From: Candidatus Thiosymbion sp.
Lineage (GTDB): Bacteria > Pseudomonadota > Gammaproteobacteria > Chromatiales > Chromatiaceae
NCBI GenBank assembly: GCA_018435665.1
Contig: JAHDND010000139.1
Location: 1-46,077 of the forward strand
Reading direction: 5' to 3'
Length of the DNA stretch: 46,077 bases
Part shown: positions 22,829 through 31,947 of the stretch, piece by piece
Layout: each line of letters begins with the position of its first letter
Position numbering within the stretch: the first letter of the stretch is position 1
Position numbers and translations under genes: made by a program
Notes under the pieces: model-generated
What the model saw: only the letters and a program-made list of their open reading frames with translations
Databases searched by the model: none
Told to the model about the DNA's origin: nothing

Positions 22829-23860
22829 TCATGCCGGGAACAACTCCTCGACCGCCCGTTGGACGCGCACCGTGGAGCCGGACTCGTCGAGGGGGTCGCG
22901 CCGCAGGCGGTGACGCAGGGCTGGGGCGGCGACGCGCTTGAGATGGGGCACGCCCGCGGCGCTGTCGCCCTCCAGGGCGGCGAGGGCGCGGGCGGCGCGG
23001 ATCAGGGTCAGCTCGCCGCGCAGGCCGTCAGTGCCCAGGGCCATGCAGAGGCGGGCGGCCTGCTCCAGGGTCTCATCGGGGACCGTGACCGCCGGCAGGG
23101 CGGCCTTGGCGGCCTCGATCTGCTGGCGGATCTTGCCGTCCTTGCGCTTCCACTTGGCGACGAAGGCCGGCTGGTCGCGCTCGAACTCGTCCCGCAGGCG
23201 CACCACCTTGACCCGGGTCGGCAGGTCCTCGGGGGTCCGGACCTCCACCGAGAGGCCGAAGCGGTCGAGGAGTTGGGGCCGCAGTTCACCTTCCTCCGGG
23301 TTGCCGCTGCCTACCAGGACGAAGCGCGCCGGGTGACGCAGACTAAGGCCCTCGCGCTCCACCAGGTTCTCGCCTGAAGCGGCGACGTCGAGCAGGGCGT
23401 CGACCAGATGGTCCTCCAGCAGGTTGACCTCATCGATGTAGAGGAAGCCGCGGTGGGCGCGGGCCAGAAGGCCCGGCTCGAAGGCCTTTTCACCTTGAGT
23501 CAGGGCGCGCTCCAGGTCCAGGGCGCCGATGACCCGGTCCTCGGTGGCGCCCAGGGGCAGGTCGACCACCGGCACCGGCACCTGGTGGCTCTTCGGCTTG
23601 ATGCCCTTGGCGGCCTTGTCCCGACACTCCGCGCAGAGACTGCCGGCGCTCGCCTCCGGGTCGCAGCCATAGGCGCAGCCCACCACGGCGCGCATCTTGG
23701 GCAGCAGGGCCGCCAGGCCGCGGATGGCGGTGGACTTGCCCGTGCCGCGATCGCCGAAGACCAGCACCCCGCCAATGGAGGGGTCGACCGCCGCCACCAG
23801 CAGGGATTGCTTCATCTCGTCCTGGCCGACGATGGCGGAGAAGGGAAAGGCGATGGGCAT
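22829..23860 (-). CDS. bchI: Magnesium chelatase ATPase subunit I
   Basis: BchI (343 aa) is the AAA+ ATPase of Mg chelatase. The Walker A motif FGDRGTGKST is at ~35-44, Walker B FLYIDEVNLL at ~138-147, and the sensor/arginine-finger region ELRPQLLDRFGLSVEVR follows. The length is normal for the family. The upstream 100 bases contain a 7-bp tandem repeat and no CrtJ-type palindrome. It is the first gene of bchI-bchD-bchO. Confidence 0.96.
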   Translation of the reverse strand: MPIAFPFSAIVGQDEMKQSLLVAAVDPSIGGVLVFGDRGTGKSTAIRGLAALLPKMRAVVGCAYGCDPEASAGSLCAECRDKAAKGIKPKSHQVPVPVVDLPLGATEDRVIGALDLERALTQGEKAFEPGLLARAHRGFLYIDEVNLLEDHLVDALLDVAASGENLVEREGLSLRHPARFVLVGSGNPEEGELRPQLLDRFGLSVEVRTPEDLPTRVKVVRLRDEFERDQPAFVAKWKRKDGKIRQQIEAAKAALPAVTVPDETLEQAARLCMALGTDGLRGELTLIRAARALAALEGDSAAGVPHLKRVAAPALRHRLRRDPLDESGSTVRVQRAVEELFPA

Positions 23861-23904
23861 GGGAGCAGGGTCTCGCGGGGTTGATAAGGTTGAGCGGTTA
23901 AACC

Positions 23905-23939
23905 GTGATCGGTGATCGCTGATCGCTGATCGCTGATCA
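23905..23939. repeat. 7-bp tandem repeat upstream of bchI
   Basis: Five consecutive heptamers of the form (G/C)TGATC(G/A) run through 23905-23939, about 45 bases before the bchI start. The seven-base period is not a multiple of the helical repeat. It could be a slippage-prone microsatellite or a binding array in the bchI leader. Confidence 0.8.
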
Positions 23940-23967
23940 GCTGAACGTAGATCGGTAAAAGGTTGCT

Positions 23968-25188
23968 CTATGGGTGTGACGGCGCTGCCTGGTTAAGGGG
24001 AAACATCGCAGGGGCGCTCAAACTGGCCATCCGCAGGAACTGGCCAGATGACAGGGTCGGACCAATGGCAGCCAGGCCTAGGCCAGGATGGTCCACCAGC
24101 CAGTCGGCGACGGCCTGCTCGAAGGCGCGGGGGCATTCCTCCTGGAGCACGTGACCGCAACCGGGGATGACCGTCAGGGCCGCGTTCGGCAAGGCATCGG
24201 CCACCCGCCGGGTGTCCGCCACCTTGACCAGTTTGTCCCGGTCGCCGCTAATGAGCAGCACCGGCTGGGTGAGTTGGGCCAGGTGGGCGCTGATGGTGAC
24301 CGGGCTGGAGAGGGAGCGGTTGAGCAGTTCGCCCCAGGCCAGGTCCGCGTCGCGCACCTGGGCATGGAGGGTCATCAGGGCCCGCCGCTGGTCGGTGATG
24401 CGCCCGGGGTCGGCATAGGAGTAATCGAGCAACACCCCTTCCCCGAGCTTGCGGCCGATCAGCAAGCTGAGGCGGCTCAGTTGCGGCAGTTCCGCCACCC
24501 AGGCCGGCAGGGTCGGGCGCTGGGCAAAGACCCAGGGGGCGACCAGGATCAGCCCCGCCACCCGCTCGGGCCGCGCCAGGGCTGCCTCCATCGCCAGGGT
24601 GCCACCGGAGGAATTGCCGACCAGCACGGCGCGCTCGACCCCCAGGGCATCCATGAAGGCGAAGAGCTGCGAGATCGCCGCCTCCTTAGCGTAGGGATTG
24701 GGCCCGCTCCAGTCCGCCGCGGTCAGCTTGGCGCTCAGGCCGTAGGGGATCTGGTCATAGGCCAGCACCCGGCCCTGGGCGGCCAGGAACTCCCGGATCG
24801 GGTCCCAGGTGAAGAGGTTGAAGGTGAAGCCGTGGAGCAGGATGAAGGTAGGGCGGACATCCGTCTTCCCGCCCACGGTGCTATCGCTGTTCTCGCTCGC
24901 GGGGGATTCACCCTCCCCGGCGGCAGGGTCATCAAGCTTTTGGGCGGCGTTGGCGTCACCCCGACCCTCGGCGGGGATCCCCGTCGGACCGGCCTCCTGA
25001 AAATGAAGCGGGATGCCCCGGGTCCCTTCAAAGGGGATCGTGACGAAGCGGCTGGCCGCCGGCGCTAGGTCGGTGGCTTGCTTCTGGCCAGCGCTGGAGG
25101 TGGCCGGGATCAGGAAGGGACCCAGGAGGACCACCGCCAGGATCAGGGCCACAAGGACGGCCAGCAGCAGAAAGATGCGTCTCAACAT
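23968..25188 (-). CDS. Membrane-anchored alpha/beta hydrolase
   Basis: This 406-residue protein has an N-terminal hydrophobic segment (residues ~5-27, after MLRR), which is a signal anchor or uncleaved signal, so the enzyme is likely periplasmic-facing. Residues ~70-110 are a variable Gly/Ser/Asp-rich linker. The hydrolase fold follows: FILLHGFTFN, nucleophile elbow LVGNSSGGT (Ser ~193), LLISGDRDKL and GCGHVLQEE (His). The substrate is unknown. It is divergent from the hydrolase/men genes, with a shared 150-base spacer that carries a tandem CrtJ/PpsR-like operator. Confidence 0.85.
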   Translation of the reverse strand: MLRRIFLLLAVLVALILAVVLLGPFLIPATSSAGQKQATDLAPAASRFVTIPFEGTRGIPLHFQEAGPTGIPAEGRGDANAAQKLDDPAAGEGESPASENSDSTVGGKTDVRPTFILLHGFTFNLFTWDPIREFLAAQGRVLAYDQIPYGLSAKLTAADWSGPNPYAKEAAISQLFAFMDALGVERAVLVGNSSGGTLAMEAALARPERVAGLILVAPWVFAQRPTLPAWVAELPQLSRLSLLIGRKLGEGVLLDYSYADPGRITDQRRALMTLHAQVRDADLAWGELLNRSLSSPVTISAHLAQLTQPVLLISGDRDKLVKVADTRRVADALPNAALTVIPGCGHVLQEECPRAFEQAVADWLVDHPGLGLAAIGPTLSSGQFLRMASLSAPAMFPLNQAAPSHP

Positions 25189-25238
25189 GGGGCGGCATCA
25201 TAGCTAAACGCCCCAGACAGGGCCAGTTCCCCGCCCCC

Positions 25239-25282
25239 TGTCAACCTGACCTGACAACCCAGATTGTCAATTTATGTTACCC
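25239..25282 (+). promoter_or_regulatory. CrtJ/PpsR-type tandem operator and promoter ahead of the men genes
   Basis: The perfect TGTCAACCTGACCTGACA (TGT-N12-ACA) lies at 25239-25256. A half-matching TGT-N12-CCC lies at 25265-25282, exactly 8 bp away. On the plus strand CTGACA (25251-25256) and TATGTT (25273-25278) are 16 bp apart, so the operators cover -35 and -10 just as at bchC. The predicted start is ~57 bases before the ATG at 25342. The divergent hydrolase at 25188 could also be affected. Confidence 0.65.
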
Positions 25283-25341
25283 TTGGCTCTTCTTAGCGAG
25301 TCATGGGACCCTCGCTCCCGGACTGATCGTTTCCCACGCGG

Positions 25342-26283
25342 ATGGGTATTGGCGCCATGAGTATCACTTCCGTTCTTCCCCTTTCCAACGGCTGCCTGGC
25401 GGCCCGCGGCGTTGACCTGCCGGAGGCCCTCGCCGCCCCCCGCCGGGTCCTGAACTCCCGCCGCGCCGGACCCCTCAGCTATTACGCCGACAACCAGGCC
25501 AGCGGCCGGCCCCTAGTGCTGATCCACAGCATCAACGCCGCCCCCAGCGCCTTCGAGATGAAGCCGCTCTTCGATCACTTCCGCGCCCAGCGCCCGGTCT
25601 TCGCCCCGGACCTGCCGGGGTTCGGCTTCTCCGACCGCAGCGATCGGCGTTACTCACCCGAACTCTTCGCCCACGCCATCCAGGACTTTCTGGCCGAGGT
25701 GGTCCGGGAGCCGGCGGACCTGGTGGCCTTCTCCCTGGGCACGGAATTCGCCGCCCGGGCGGCCCTGGAGTCTCCGGCGGCCGTGACCACCCTGGTCCTG
25801 CTCTCCCCCACCGGCTTCAGCAAGCGCTCCCTGCCCACCGGGGAGTTGAGCCAGCGGGTGCACCGCGTCCTGAGCCTCCGCGGCCTCAGCCAGGGCCTGT
25901 TCACGATGCTGACCTCCCGGCCCAGCATCCGTTATTTCCTGGGCCAGGCCTTCCCAGGCGGGACGCCCCCGGAGATGGTGGAGTACGCCTACGCCACCGC
26001 CCACCAGCCCGGCGCCCGCTTCGCCCCGCTCTATTTCCTCTCCGGCCAGCTCTTCACCCCTCAAGCCACCGACGTCCTCTACGCCCGGCTCACCCAGCCG
26101 GTGCTGGTCATCCACGATCGCGATCCCAACGTCACCTTCGACCGCCTGCCGGACCTGGTGGCCAGCCACCCCAACTGGCGGGTGGAGCGCATCACCCCGT
26201 CCCACGGCATCCCTCAGTGGGAAAGGACCGCCGACACCGCCGCCGCCATGGCGCGGTTCTGGGAGACCCACTTCTCTGTCTGA
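25342..26283 (+). CDS. Alpha/beta hydrolase adjoining men genes (possible MenH)
   Basis: This 313-residue hydrolase shows LVLIHSINAAPSAFE, the nucleophile elbow VAFSLGTE (Ser ~131), an acid in VIHDRDPN and the catalytic His in TPSHGIPQWE (~288). It is the first plus-strand gene before menF and menD, and no other menH is present in the window, so it could supply SHCHC synthase (MenH) activity. Against this, it is longer than typical MenH (~250 residues) and its nucleophile motif is not the usual GYSxGG. An alternative ATG lies 15 bases downstream. The function remains unproven. Confidence 0.82.
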   Translation: MGIGAMSITSVLPLSNGCLAARGVDLPEALAAPRRVLNSRRAGPLSYYADNQASGRPLVLIHSINAAPSAFEMKPLFDHFRAQRPVFAPDLPGFGFSDRSDRRYSPELFAHAIQDFLAEVVREPADLVAFSLGTEFAARAALESPAAVTTLVLLSPTGFSKRSLPTGELSQRVHRVLSLRGLSQGLFTMLTSRPSIRYFLGQAFPGGTPPEMVEYAYATAHQPGARFAPLYFLSGQLFTPQATDVLYARLTQPVLVIHDRDPNVTFDRLPDLVASHPNWRVERITPSHGIPQWERTADTAAAMARFWETHFSV

Positions 26284-26409
26284 GCGCCGGTGGCCGCCCT
26301 CATGGCACCCGATGGCGACCTGGCCGCACACCCGGGCGGCCCCGGCGCGCCGCCGGTCGCCCAGCGCTTGCCCCCGCATCTGTCCCGCAGCCGTAACGCA
26401 AAGCATCCG

Positions 26410-27837
26410 ATGGGCGCACCTTTCGACCTTCTCGACCAGCTCAAGGCCAGGCTTCACCTCTACGGTCGTGAGCTCGCCCGTGCCTCGGCCCGGGACGGGC
26501 TGATCTCCCTGGCCCTGCACCTGCCGGAGGTTCCGGCCCGGGCCCCGGTCCTTGCCGGCCCCCAATTCCAGCTTCTCCACCCCCAACGGGAGGAGATGCA
26601 GGTGGGCTACGGCATTGCCGCCGAGTGGCAAGCCAGCGGCGGTGAACGGCTGCGGACCCTGCGTGACCGGGCCCAGGAGCTGGCGACGACCTGGCGCCAG
26701 AGCGATCCGGAGTGCACCGCTTGTCCCCCCTTCGCCTTCCTGGGCTTCGCCGCCCGGCCGGAGGAACCTCGGGGGGAAAGCCGCGGGCTAACCCGGAAGC
26801 AAGCCCGTGGAGCCGCCGCTGACGAACTGCCCAACGCCCTGCTCCGGGTACCCGAGATTGCCCTGCGCATCCGCCGGGGCCAGGCCGCCCTGATCCTGAA
26901 CGCCCGCCTGCCCGCCTCCCCCGCCGACCTCATGGTCCGTTGGACGGCCCTGCTCGATCGGCTGGTGCCCGCGCTCTATCAGCCCGCCCCACCCCCCCTG
27001 CCCACCACCGCCCTCCACCGCGGGCTGGAGACCCCCAGCCCTCAGGGCTGGCAGCGGCTGCTGCGCAGCGCCCTGGACCGGATCGACAGCCAGGAATTCC
27101 AGAAGGTGGTCCTCGCCCGCCGGTTGAGCATCACCGGCAACCGCGCCTTCGACATCCCCCGCCTGCTGGCAACCCTGGCGGACAGCTACCCCTCCTGTCA
27201 GATCCTCAGCATCCGTCATGGCGCGCGCACCTTCGTCGCCGCGACCCCCGAGCGGCTGCTCAGCCTGCATGGCAACCGGGTGGAGGTGGACGCCCTGGCC
27301 GGGACCTCCTCCCGCGCCGCCGAGGCCGGCCGCGATGGCGCCCTGGCCCAGGCCCTGCGCGGCTCGGTCAAGAACCTCCACGAACATCGTCTGGTCATCG
27401 AGGCCATCCGCGATGCCCTGGGCCCGGTCGCCGCCCGCATCGACATCCCGGCGGCGCCGGACATCATGCGGCTCGCCAACGTCCACCACCTCTGGACCCG
27501 CATCGGCGCCCGCTTCGACACCCCCATGGACGTCTTCACCCTGGCCGAACTGCTCCACCCCACCCCGGCCACCAACGGCGAGCCGCGCCGGGAGGCGAGC
27601 GCCTGGCTCAGCCACTGCGACCCCTTCGACCGCGGCTGGTACACCGGCGCCGCCGGCGTTGTCGAGCCCGATCTCAGCGGCGAGCTCTGGGTGCTGCTGC
27701 GCTGTGCGGACATCCACGACCAGACCGCCGACCTCTACGCCGGCGCCGGCATCGTCGAGGGTTCGGACCCGGCCCTGGAGTGGCGCGAGACCGAGCACAA
27801 GCTGGATGCCATGCTCTCCGCCTTGCGTTTCGCCTGA
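26410..27837 (+). CDS. menF: Isochorismate synthase
   Basis: MenF (475 aa from the chosen ATG) converts chorismate to isochorismate, the first step of menaquinone synthesis. The chorismate-binding fold is evident: FQKVVLARRLSI, FVAATPERLL, VDALAGTSSRA, HEHRLVIEAI, and the C-terminal ELLHPTPATNGEPR and FDRGWYTGAAG. Alternative starts are GTG at 26290 and ATG at 26302, but the first 40 codons of that longer frame are Pro/Gly-rich and unlike the family, so I start at MGAPFDLLDQL. The gene follows the hydrolase and precedes menD by 24 bases. Confidence 0.92.
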   Translation: MGAPFDLLDQLKARLHLYGRELARASARDGLISLALHLPEVPARAPVLAGPQFQLLHPQREEMQVGYGIAAEWQASGGERLRTLRDRAQELATTWRQSDPECTACPPFAFLGFAARPEEPRGESRGLTRKQARGAAADELPNALLRVPEIALRIRRGQAALILNARLPASPADLMVRWTALLDRLVPALYQPAPPPLPTTALHRGLETPSPQGWQRLLRSALDRIDSQEFQKVVLARRLSITGNRAFDIPRLLATLADSYPSCQILSIRHGARTFVAATPERLLSLHGNRVEVDALAGTSSRAAEAGRDGALAQALRGSVKNLHEHRLVIEAIRDALGPVAARIDIPAAPDIMRLANVHHLWTRIGARFDTPMDVFTLAELLHPTPATNGEPRREASAWLSHCDPFDRGWYTGAAGVVEPDLSGELWVLLRCADIHDQTADLYAGAGIVEGSDPALEWRETEHKLDAMLSALRFA

Positions 27838-27861
27838 GCGCCCCATCCCTGTCTTCGACCC

Positions 27862-29766
27862 ATGGCCGCACCCGATCCCCTGACCGAAGACACCCCCGAC
27901 CGGGCCTGTGTCAATCTGCGCTGGGCCCTAGCCCTGCTGGATGGGCTCATCGCCGGTGGGGTCGAGCACCTGGTCCTCTCCCCCGGCTCTCGCTCCACGC
28001 CGGTGGTCCTGGCCGCCCAGCGCCGTCCGGCCCTGATGCTGACCCCGATCCTCGACGAGCGCAGCGCCGCCTTCTTCGCCCTCGGCCTGGCCCGCGCCAG
28101 CGGCCGCCCGGTGGCCCTGCTCGCCACCTCCGGCAGTGGCCCGGCTCACTGGTACCCGGCGGTGATGGAGGCCAACGAGGCCTGCCTTCCCCTCATCCTC
28201 CTCTCCGCCGACCGGCCACCGGAACTTCGCGGCTGGGGCGCCAACCAGACCACCGATCAGACCCGCCTCTTCGGCGTCCAGGTACGCGACTTCTTCGACC
28301 CCGGCGCCCCAGTGGATGATCCGGGCGTGCGCCGCGCCCTTGTCGCCCTCGGCCACCGCGTCGCCGCCCTCGGCCAGGGCCGCCGGCCAGGACCGGTGCA
28401 TGTCAATCTGCCCTTTCGCGAGCCTCTGGTGCCCCGCGCCGCGTGCGAGGGGGAAGCCGCGTCTGACGGGGAAAACGTATCTGACGGTGAAAAGGCCCCT
28501 GAGGCTAAAGACCCTTACCATGACGTTCACGCTAGCCCCCGCCCTCCGGCCATCCTCTCCCGGCTGCCGAAAGGCCTGCAAGAGCGGCTGCGGGGCCGCG
28601 GTCTCATCTATTGCGGCCCGGACAACTCGCGGCCCGGCTTCCCGGCGGCGGTCCTGCGCTGCGCCGCCGCCCTGGGCGTCCCGGTCCTGGCCGATCCCCT
28701 CTCTGAGCTGCGCTTCCTCTCCGATCCGCGCTTCGGTCAGGGGACAAGAACTGACTTTGCCCAGGTAGCGACAACTAACTCGGGCCAGGGGGTGGCAACT
28801 GACTTGGGACAGACGGTGGCAAGTGCCGGCAGCCCTTCGCCCCTCATCACCCGCTACAAGTCTCTGGTCCGCAACCCCGCCGCCGCCCGCGCCCTGCGGC
28901 CGGACTGGGTGTTGCGCTTCGGCCGGGCGCCCATCTCCCGGACGGTCCTGGAATGGCTGCCCGGCATCCCTCTCATCCTGGTGGACCCCGCCGAGCGCTG
29001 GTCCGATCCGGCCCACGACCTGGCCCTGCCGGACTCCCTGCATCTGGACCTGGACCCCATCGCCCTGTGCATGACCCTGGCCACCTCCCCGCCCACTCCG
29101 GCGGACCCGGACTGGCTGGCGCTCTGGACCCGGGCCGAGGCATGCCTGGCCAGCCTCGCCACCAACTACCTGGCCCAGGCCCCCTGGTGCGAGGCCCATC
29201 TCATCGCCGACCTGGTGAGCCAGATCCCCGCCGGGGAGGGCCTGCTGTGCGCCAATTCCCTGCCCATCCGCCAGTTCGAAACCTGGGCCGGCACCCGGAA
29301 CGCCCCCCTGACGGTCTTCGGCAACCGCGGCCTCAGCGGCATCGACGGCCAGCTCTCCACCCTGGCCGGCCACAACGCCGCCGGCCTGCCCACCACCGGC
29401 CTGCTTGGCGACCTGTCCTTCCTTCATGACCTGTCCGGTCTCCTGCTTGCCCGGGAACTGCCGCGGCCCTGCATCCTCGTCAACAATGGCGGCGGGCGGA
29501 TCTTCGACTACCTGCCGCAGCATGGCCTGCCGGGCTTCGAGCGCCTCTGGCGCACCCCCCAGACCGTTAACCTTGCCAACCTGTGCCAGGCCTTCGGCTT
29601 GAAACATCGCCGCGTCAGCGACGCCTCCGCCTGGCGCGCCGCCCTGGCCGCGGGCCTCGCCGGCGAGCGGGGCCTGATCATCGAGGTCATGATCGACGCC
29701 TACCAGAGCCAGAAGGTCCATCTCCAGTTCCGGCGCCGGGTAGCGGAAACAGACCTACTGGGCTAG
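27862..29766 (+). CDS. menD: 2-succinyl-5-enolpyruvyl-6-hydroxy-3-cyclohexene-1-carboxylate synthase
   Basis: MenD (634 aa) is a thiamine-diphosphate enzyme that joins 2-oxoglutarate-derived succinic semialdehyde to isochorismate. Seen are VLSPGSRSTP, the catalytic Glu region LDERSAAFFALGLAR, ATSGSGPAHWYPAVMEA, and the ThDP-binding GNRGLSGIDGQLST and LGDLSFLHDLSGL with ILVNNGGGRIF. It is longer than usual because of two variable inserts made of tandem repeats (28453-28506 and 28741-28830), both in linker regions between domains. It follows menF directly, so the two are one operon. Confidence 0.95.
   Translation: MAAPDPLTEDTPDRACVNLRWALALLDGLIAGGVEHLVLSPGSRSTPVVLAAQRRPALMLTPILDERSAAFFALGLARASGRPVALLATSGSGPAHWYPAVMEANEACLPLILLSADRPPELRGWGANQTTDQTRLFGVQVRDFFDPGAPVDDPGVRRALVALGHRVAALGQGRRPGPVHVNLPFREPLVPRAACEGEAASDGENVSDGEKAPEAKDPYHDVHASPRPPAILSRLPKGLQERLRGRGLIYCGPDNSRPGFPAAVLRCAAALGVPVLADPLSELRFLSDPRFGQGTRTDFAQVATTNSGQGVATDLGQTVASAGSPSPLITRYKSLVRNPAAARALRPDWVLRFGRAPISRTVLEWLPGIPLILVDPAERWSDPAHDLALPDSLHLDLDPIALCMTLATSPPTPADPDWLALWTRAEACLASLATNYLAQAPWCEAHLIADLVSQIPAGEGLLCANSLPIRQFETWAGTRNAPLTVFGNRGLSGIDGQLSTLAGHNAAGLPTTGLLGDLSFLHDLSGLLLARELPRPCILVNNGGGRIFDYLPQHGLPGFERLWRTPQTVNLANLCQAFGLKHRRVSDASAWRAALAAGLAGERGLIIEVMIDAYQSQKVHLQFRRRVAETDLLG
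28453..28506 (+). repeat. 18-bp in-frame tandem repeat in menD
   Basis: Three consecutive 18-bp units encode EAASDG, ENVSDG and EKAPEA. They lie between the N-terminal and middle domains of MenD, after FREPLVPRA. Units 1 and 2 share GTCTGACGG-type cores and are less GC-rich than the rest of the gene. Confidence 0.75.
28741..28830 (+). repeat. 24-bp in-frame tandem repeat in menD
   Basis: About three and a half degenerate 24-bp units carry the shared core GGCAACTGACTTGGG-like sequence and encode ATTNSGQG, VATDLGQT and relatives. They are inserted in a variable loop after the RFGQ segment. Their base composition is lower in GC than the flanks. Confidence 0.72.
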
Positions 29767-30025
29767 GTGGCGCTCGCGACATCAACCGACATCAACCGCT
29801 ACCGGGACATCCCCTCCTTGGAATTCCCGTGCATGCCAAGCAACGCGGGTAAACTCATTCATTATTGGCAGGGATGGTACTGACTACAACAATTCAGGCG
29901 CTGAAGAACTGGCGGTGCCCTCCAACCTCCGGCAACGCCGCACACGGCAGGCCACGAGGATCAGCCGAAGCGGGCATTAACCGGTAAAATCCTGAACCTG
30001 GCCCCGCGGTCCCTCGAAACGGCGG
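29767..30025. other. menD-menB spacer with a candidate sigma-70 promoter
   Basis: No gene is seen. TTGGCA (29865-29870) and AACAAT (29888-29893) are 17 bp apart and could serve menB. GACATCAACC is repeated in tandem just after the menD stop (around 29780-29799). The spacer implies that menB may be transcribed separately from menFD. Confidence 0.3.
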
Positions 30026-30058
30026 GTGGTCATGCCAAAATCCATGGAGCTCACCCGC

Positions 30059-30907
<849 letters not shown>

Positions 30908-30929
30908 GAGCGGGTGAAAAATTCCGATT

Positions 30930-30998
30930 TTTATCAGCCTCAGACTGGCTATCTGATTGTGATTCAAGAAGCCAGGATCCCTGATAAAGCGTTTTTTT
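30930..30998 (+). terminator. Inverted repeat with T-run between menB and menA
   Basis: TTTATCAG (30930-30937) is the reverse complement of CTGATAAA (30981-30988), and seven T follow at 30992-30998. An inner AGCC/GGCT stem lies in the loop. This could be an intrinsic terminator or attenuator after menB, but the 43-base loop is long. Confidence 0.45.
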
Positions 30999-31029
30999 CG
31001 CGGCCTCCGAGATGGTCGACGGAGGTGAG

Positions 31030-31920
31030 ATGGCCGACCTGAGCCGCGACCTAGCGCGCTGGGTCGCCGCCGCGCGCCCGCGTACCCTGCCGCTGACGGT
31101 GACGCCGGTGGTGGCGGGCCTGGCCCTGGCGCTGGCCACCACCGGCGGGCTCCACCTGGCGACCGCCCTCGCCACCCTGCTGGCGGCGGTCGCCATCCAG
31201 GTCGGGACCAACCTGCACAACGACGTCAACGACTTCGAGCGCGGTAACGACACCCCGGATCGTCTCGGGCCGCCCCGGGCCTCCGCCCAGGGCTGGTTCA
31301 CCCCGGCTCAGGTCCGGCGGGCGGCGCACCTGGCCTTCCTCATCGCCCTCGTCCTCGGCGCCCTGCTGTGCCTGCGCGGCGGCTGGCCCATCCTGCTGCT
31401 GGGGCTGGCCTCCCTGGCGGCGGGCTATGCCTACACCGGCGGGCCAAGGCCCATCGCTTACGGGCCCTTCGGCGAGGTCTATGTCCTGCTATTCTTTGGC
31501 GTGGCGGCGGTGGCCGGGAGCCACTATCTCCAGACACTGACCTTCTCACCCACCGCCCTCGCCCTGGGCGCCATCCTCGGCCTGCCGGCGGCGGCGGTGC
31601 TGCTGATCAATAACTACCGCGACCTGGAGACGGACCGTCAGGGCGGCCGCCGCACCCTCTGCCTCTACCTTGGCCGGACGCGCGCCCGCTGGCTCTACGC
31701 CATGCTGATGCTGGCCCCCCCGCCCCTGCTGGCCCTGCTCGATCTGCCCGGACGGGCCTGGCCCCTCCTGGCCGCCCTGCCCCTGGGCCTCTGGCTGGTG
31801 GTCCGGCTCTTTCGTGGCGCCCTTGGCGGCGCCCTCAACCCCTTGCTGGGGACCACCGCCCTCTACCAGACGGTCCTCACGGTCCTGCTGATCCTGGGGC
31901 TGGCCTGGCCCCAGGCCTGA
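31030..31920 (+). CDS. menA: 1,4-dihydroxy-2-naphthoate polyprenyltransferase
   Basis: MenA (296 aa) is a UbiA-superfamily membrane enzyme that prenylates DHNA to demethylmenaquinone. It has about eight transmembrane helices. The first Asp-rich motif is in NLHNDVNDFERGND and the second in NNYRDLETDRQGGRRT, both typical of MenA. GGAGG lies 4 bases before the ATG at 31030, which I prefer to the ATG at 31012. No menG/ubiE methyltransferase is present in the window, so the final methylation must be encoded elsewhere. Confidence 0.94.
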   Translation: MADLSRDLARWVAAARPRTLPLTVTPVVAGLALALATTGGLHLATALATLLAAVAIQVGTNLHNDVNDFERGNDTPDRLGPPRASAQGWFTPAQVRRAAHLAFLIALVLGALLCLRGGWPILLLGLASLAAGYAYTGGPRPIAYGPFGEVYVLLFFGVAAVAGSHYLQTLTFSPTALALGAILGLPAAAVLLINNYRDLETDRQGGRRTLCLYLGRTRARWLYAMLMLAPPPLLALLDLPGRAWPLLAALPLGLWLVVRLFRGALGGALNPLLGTTALYQTVLTVLLILGLAWPQA

Positions 31921-31947
31921 AGCCTGCTCCATGGGTATTTCACCCCC

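Noticed and set aside
27928..29721. Long minus-strand frame opposite menD
   Set aside because: It is a mirror frame of MenD coding sequence with no domain content.
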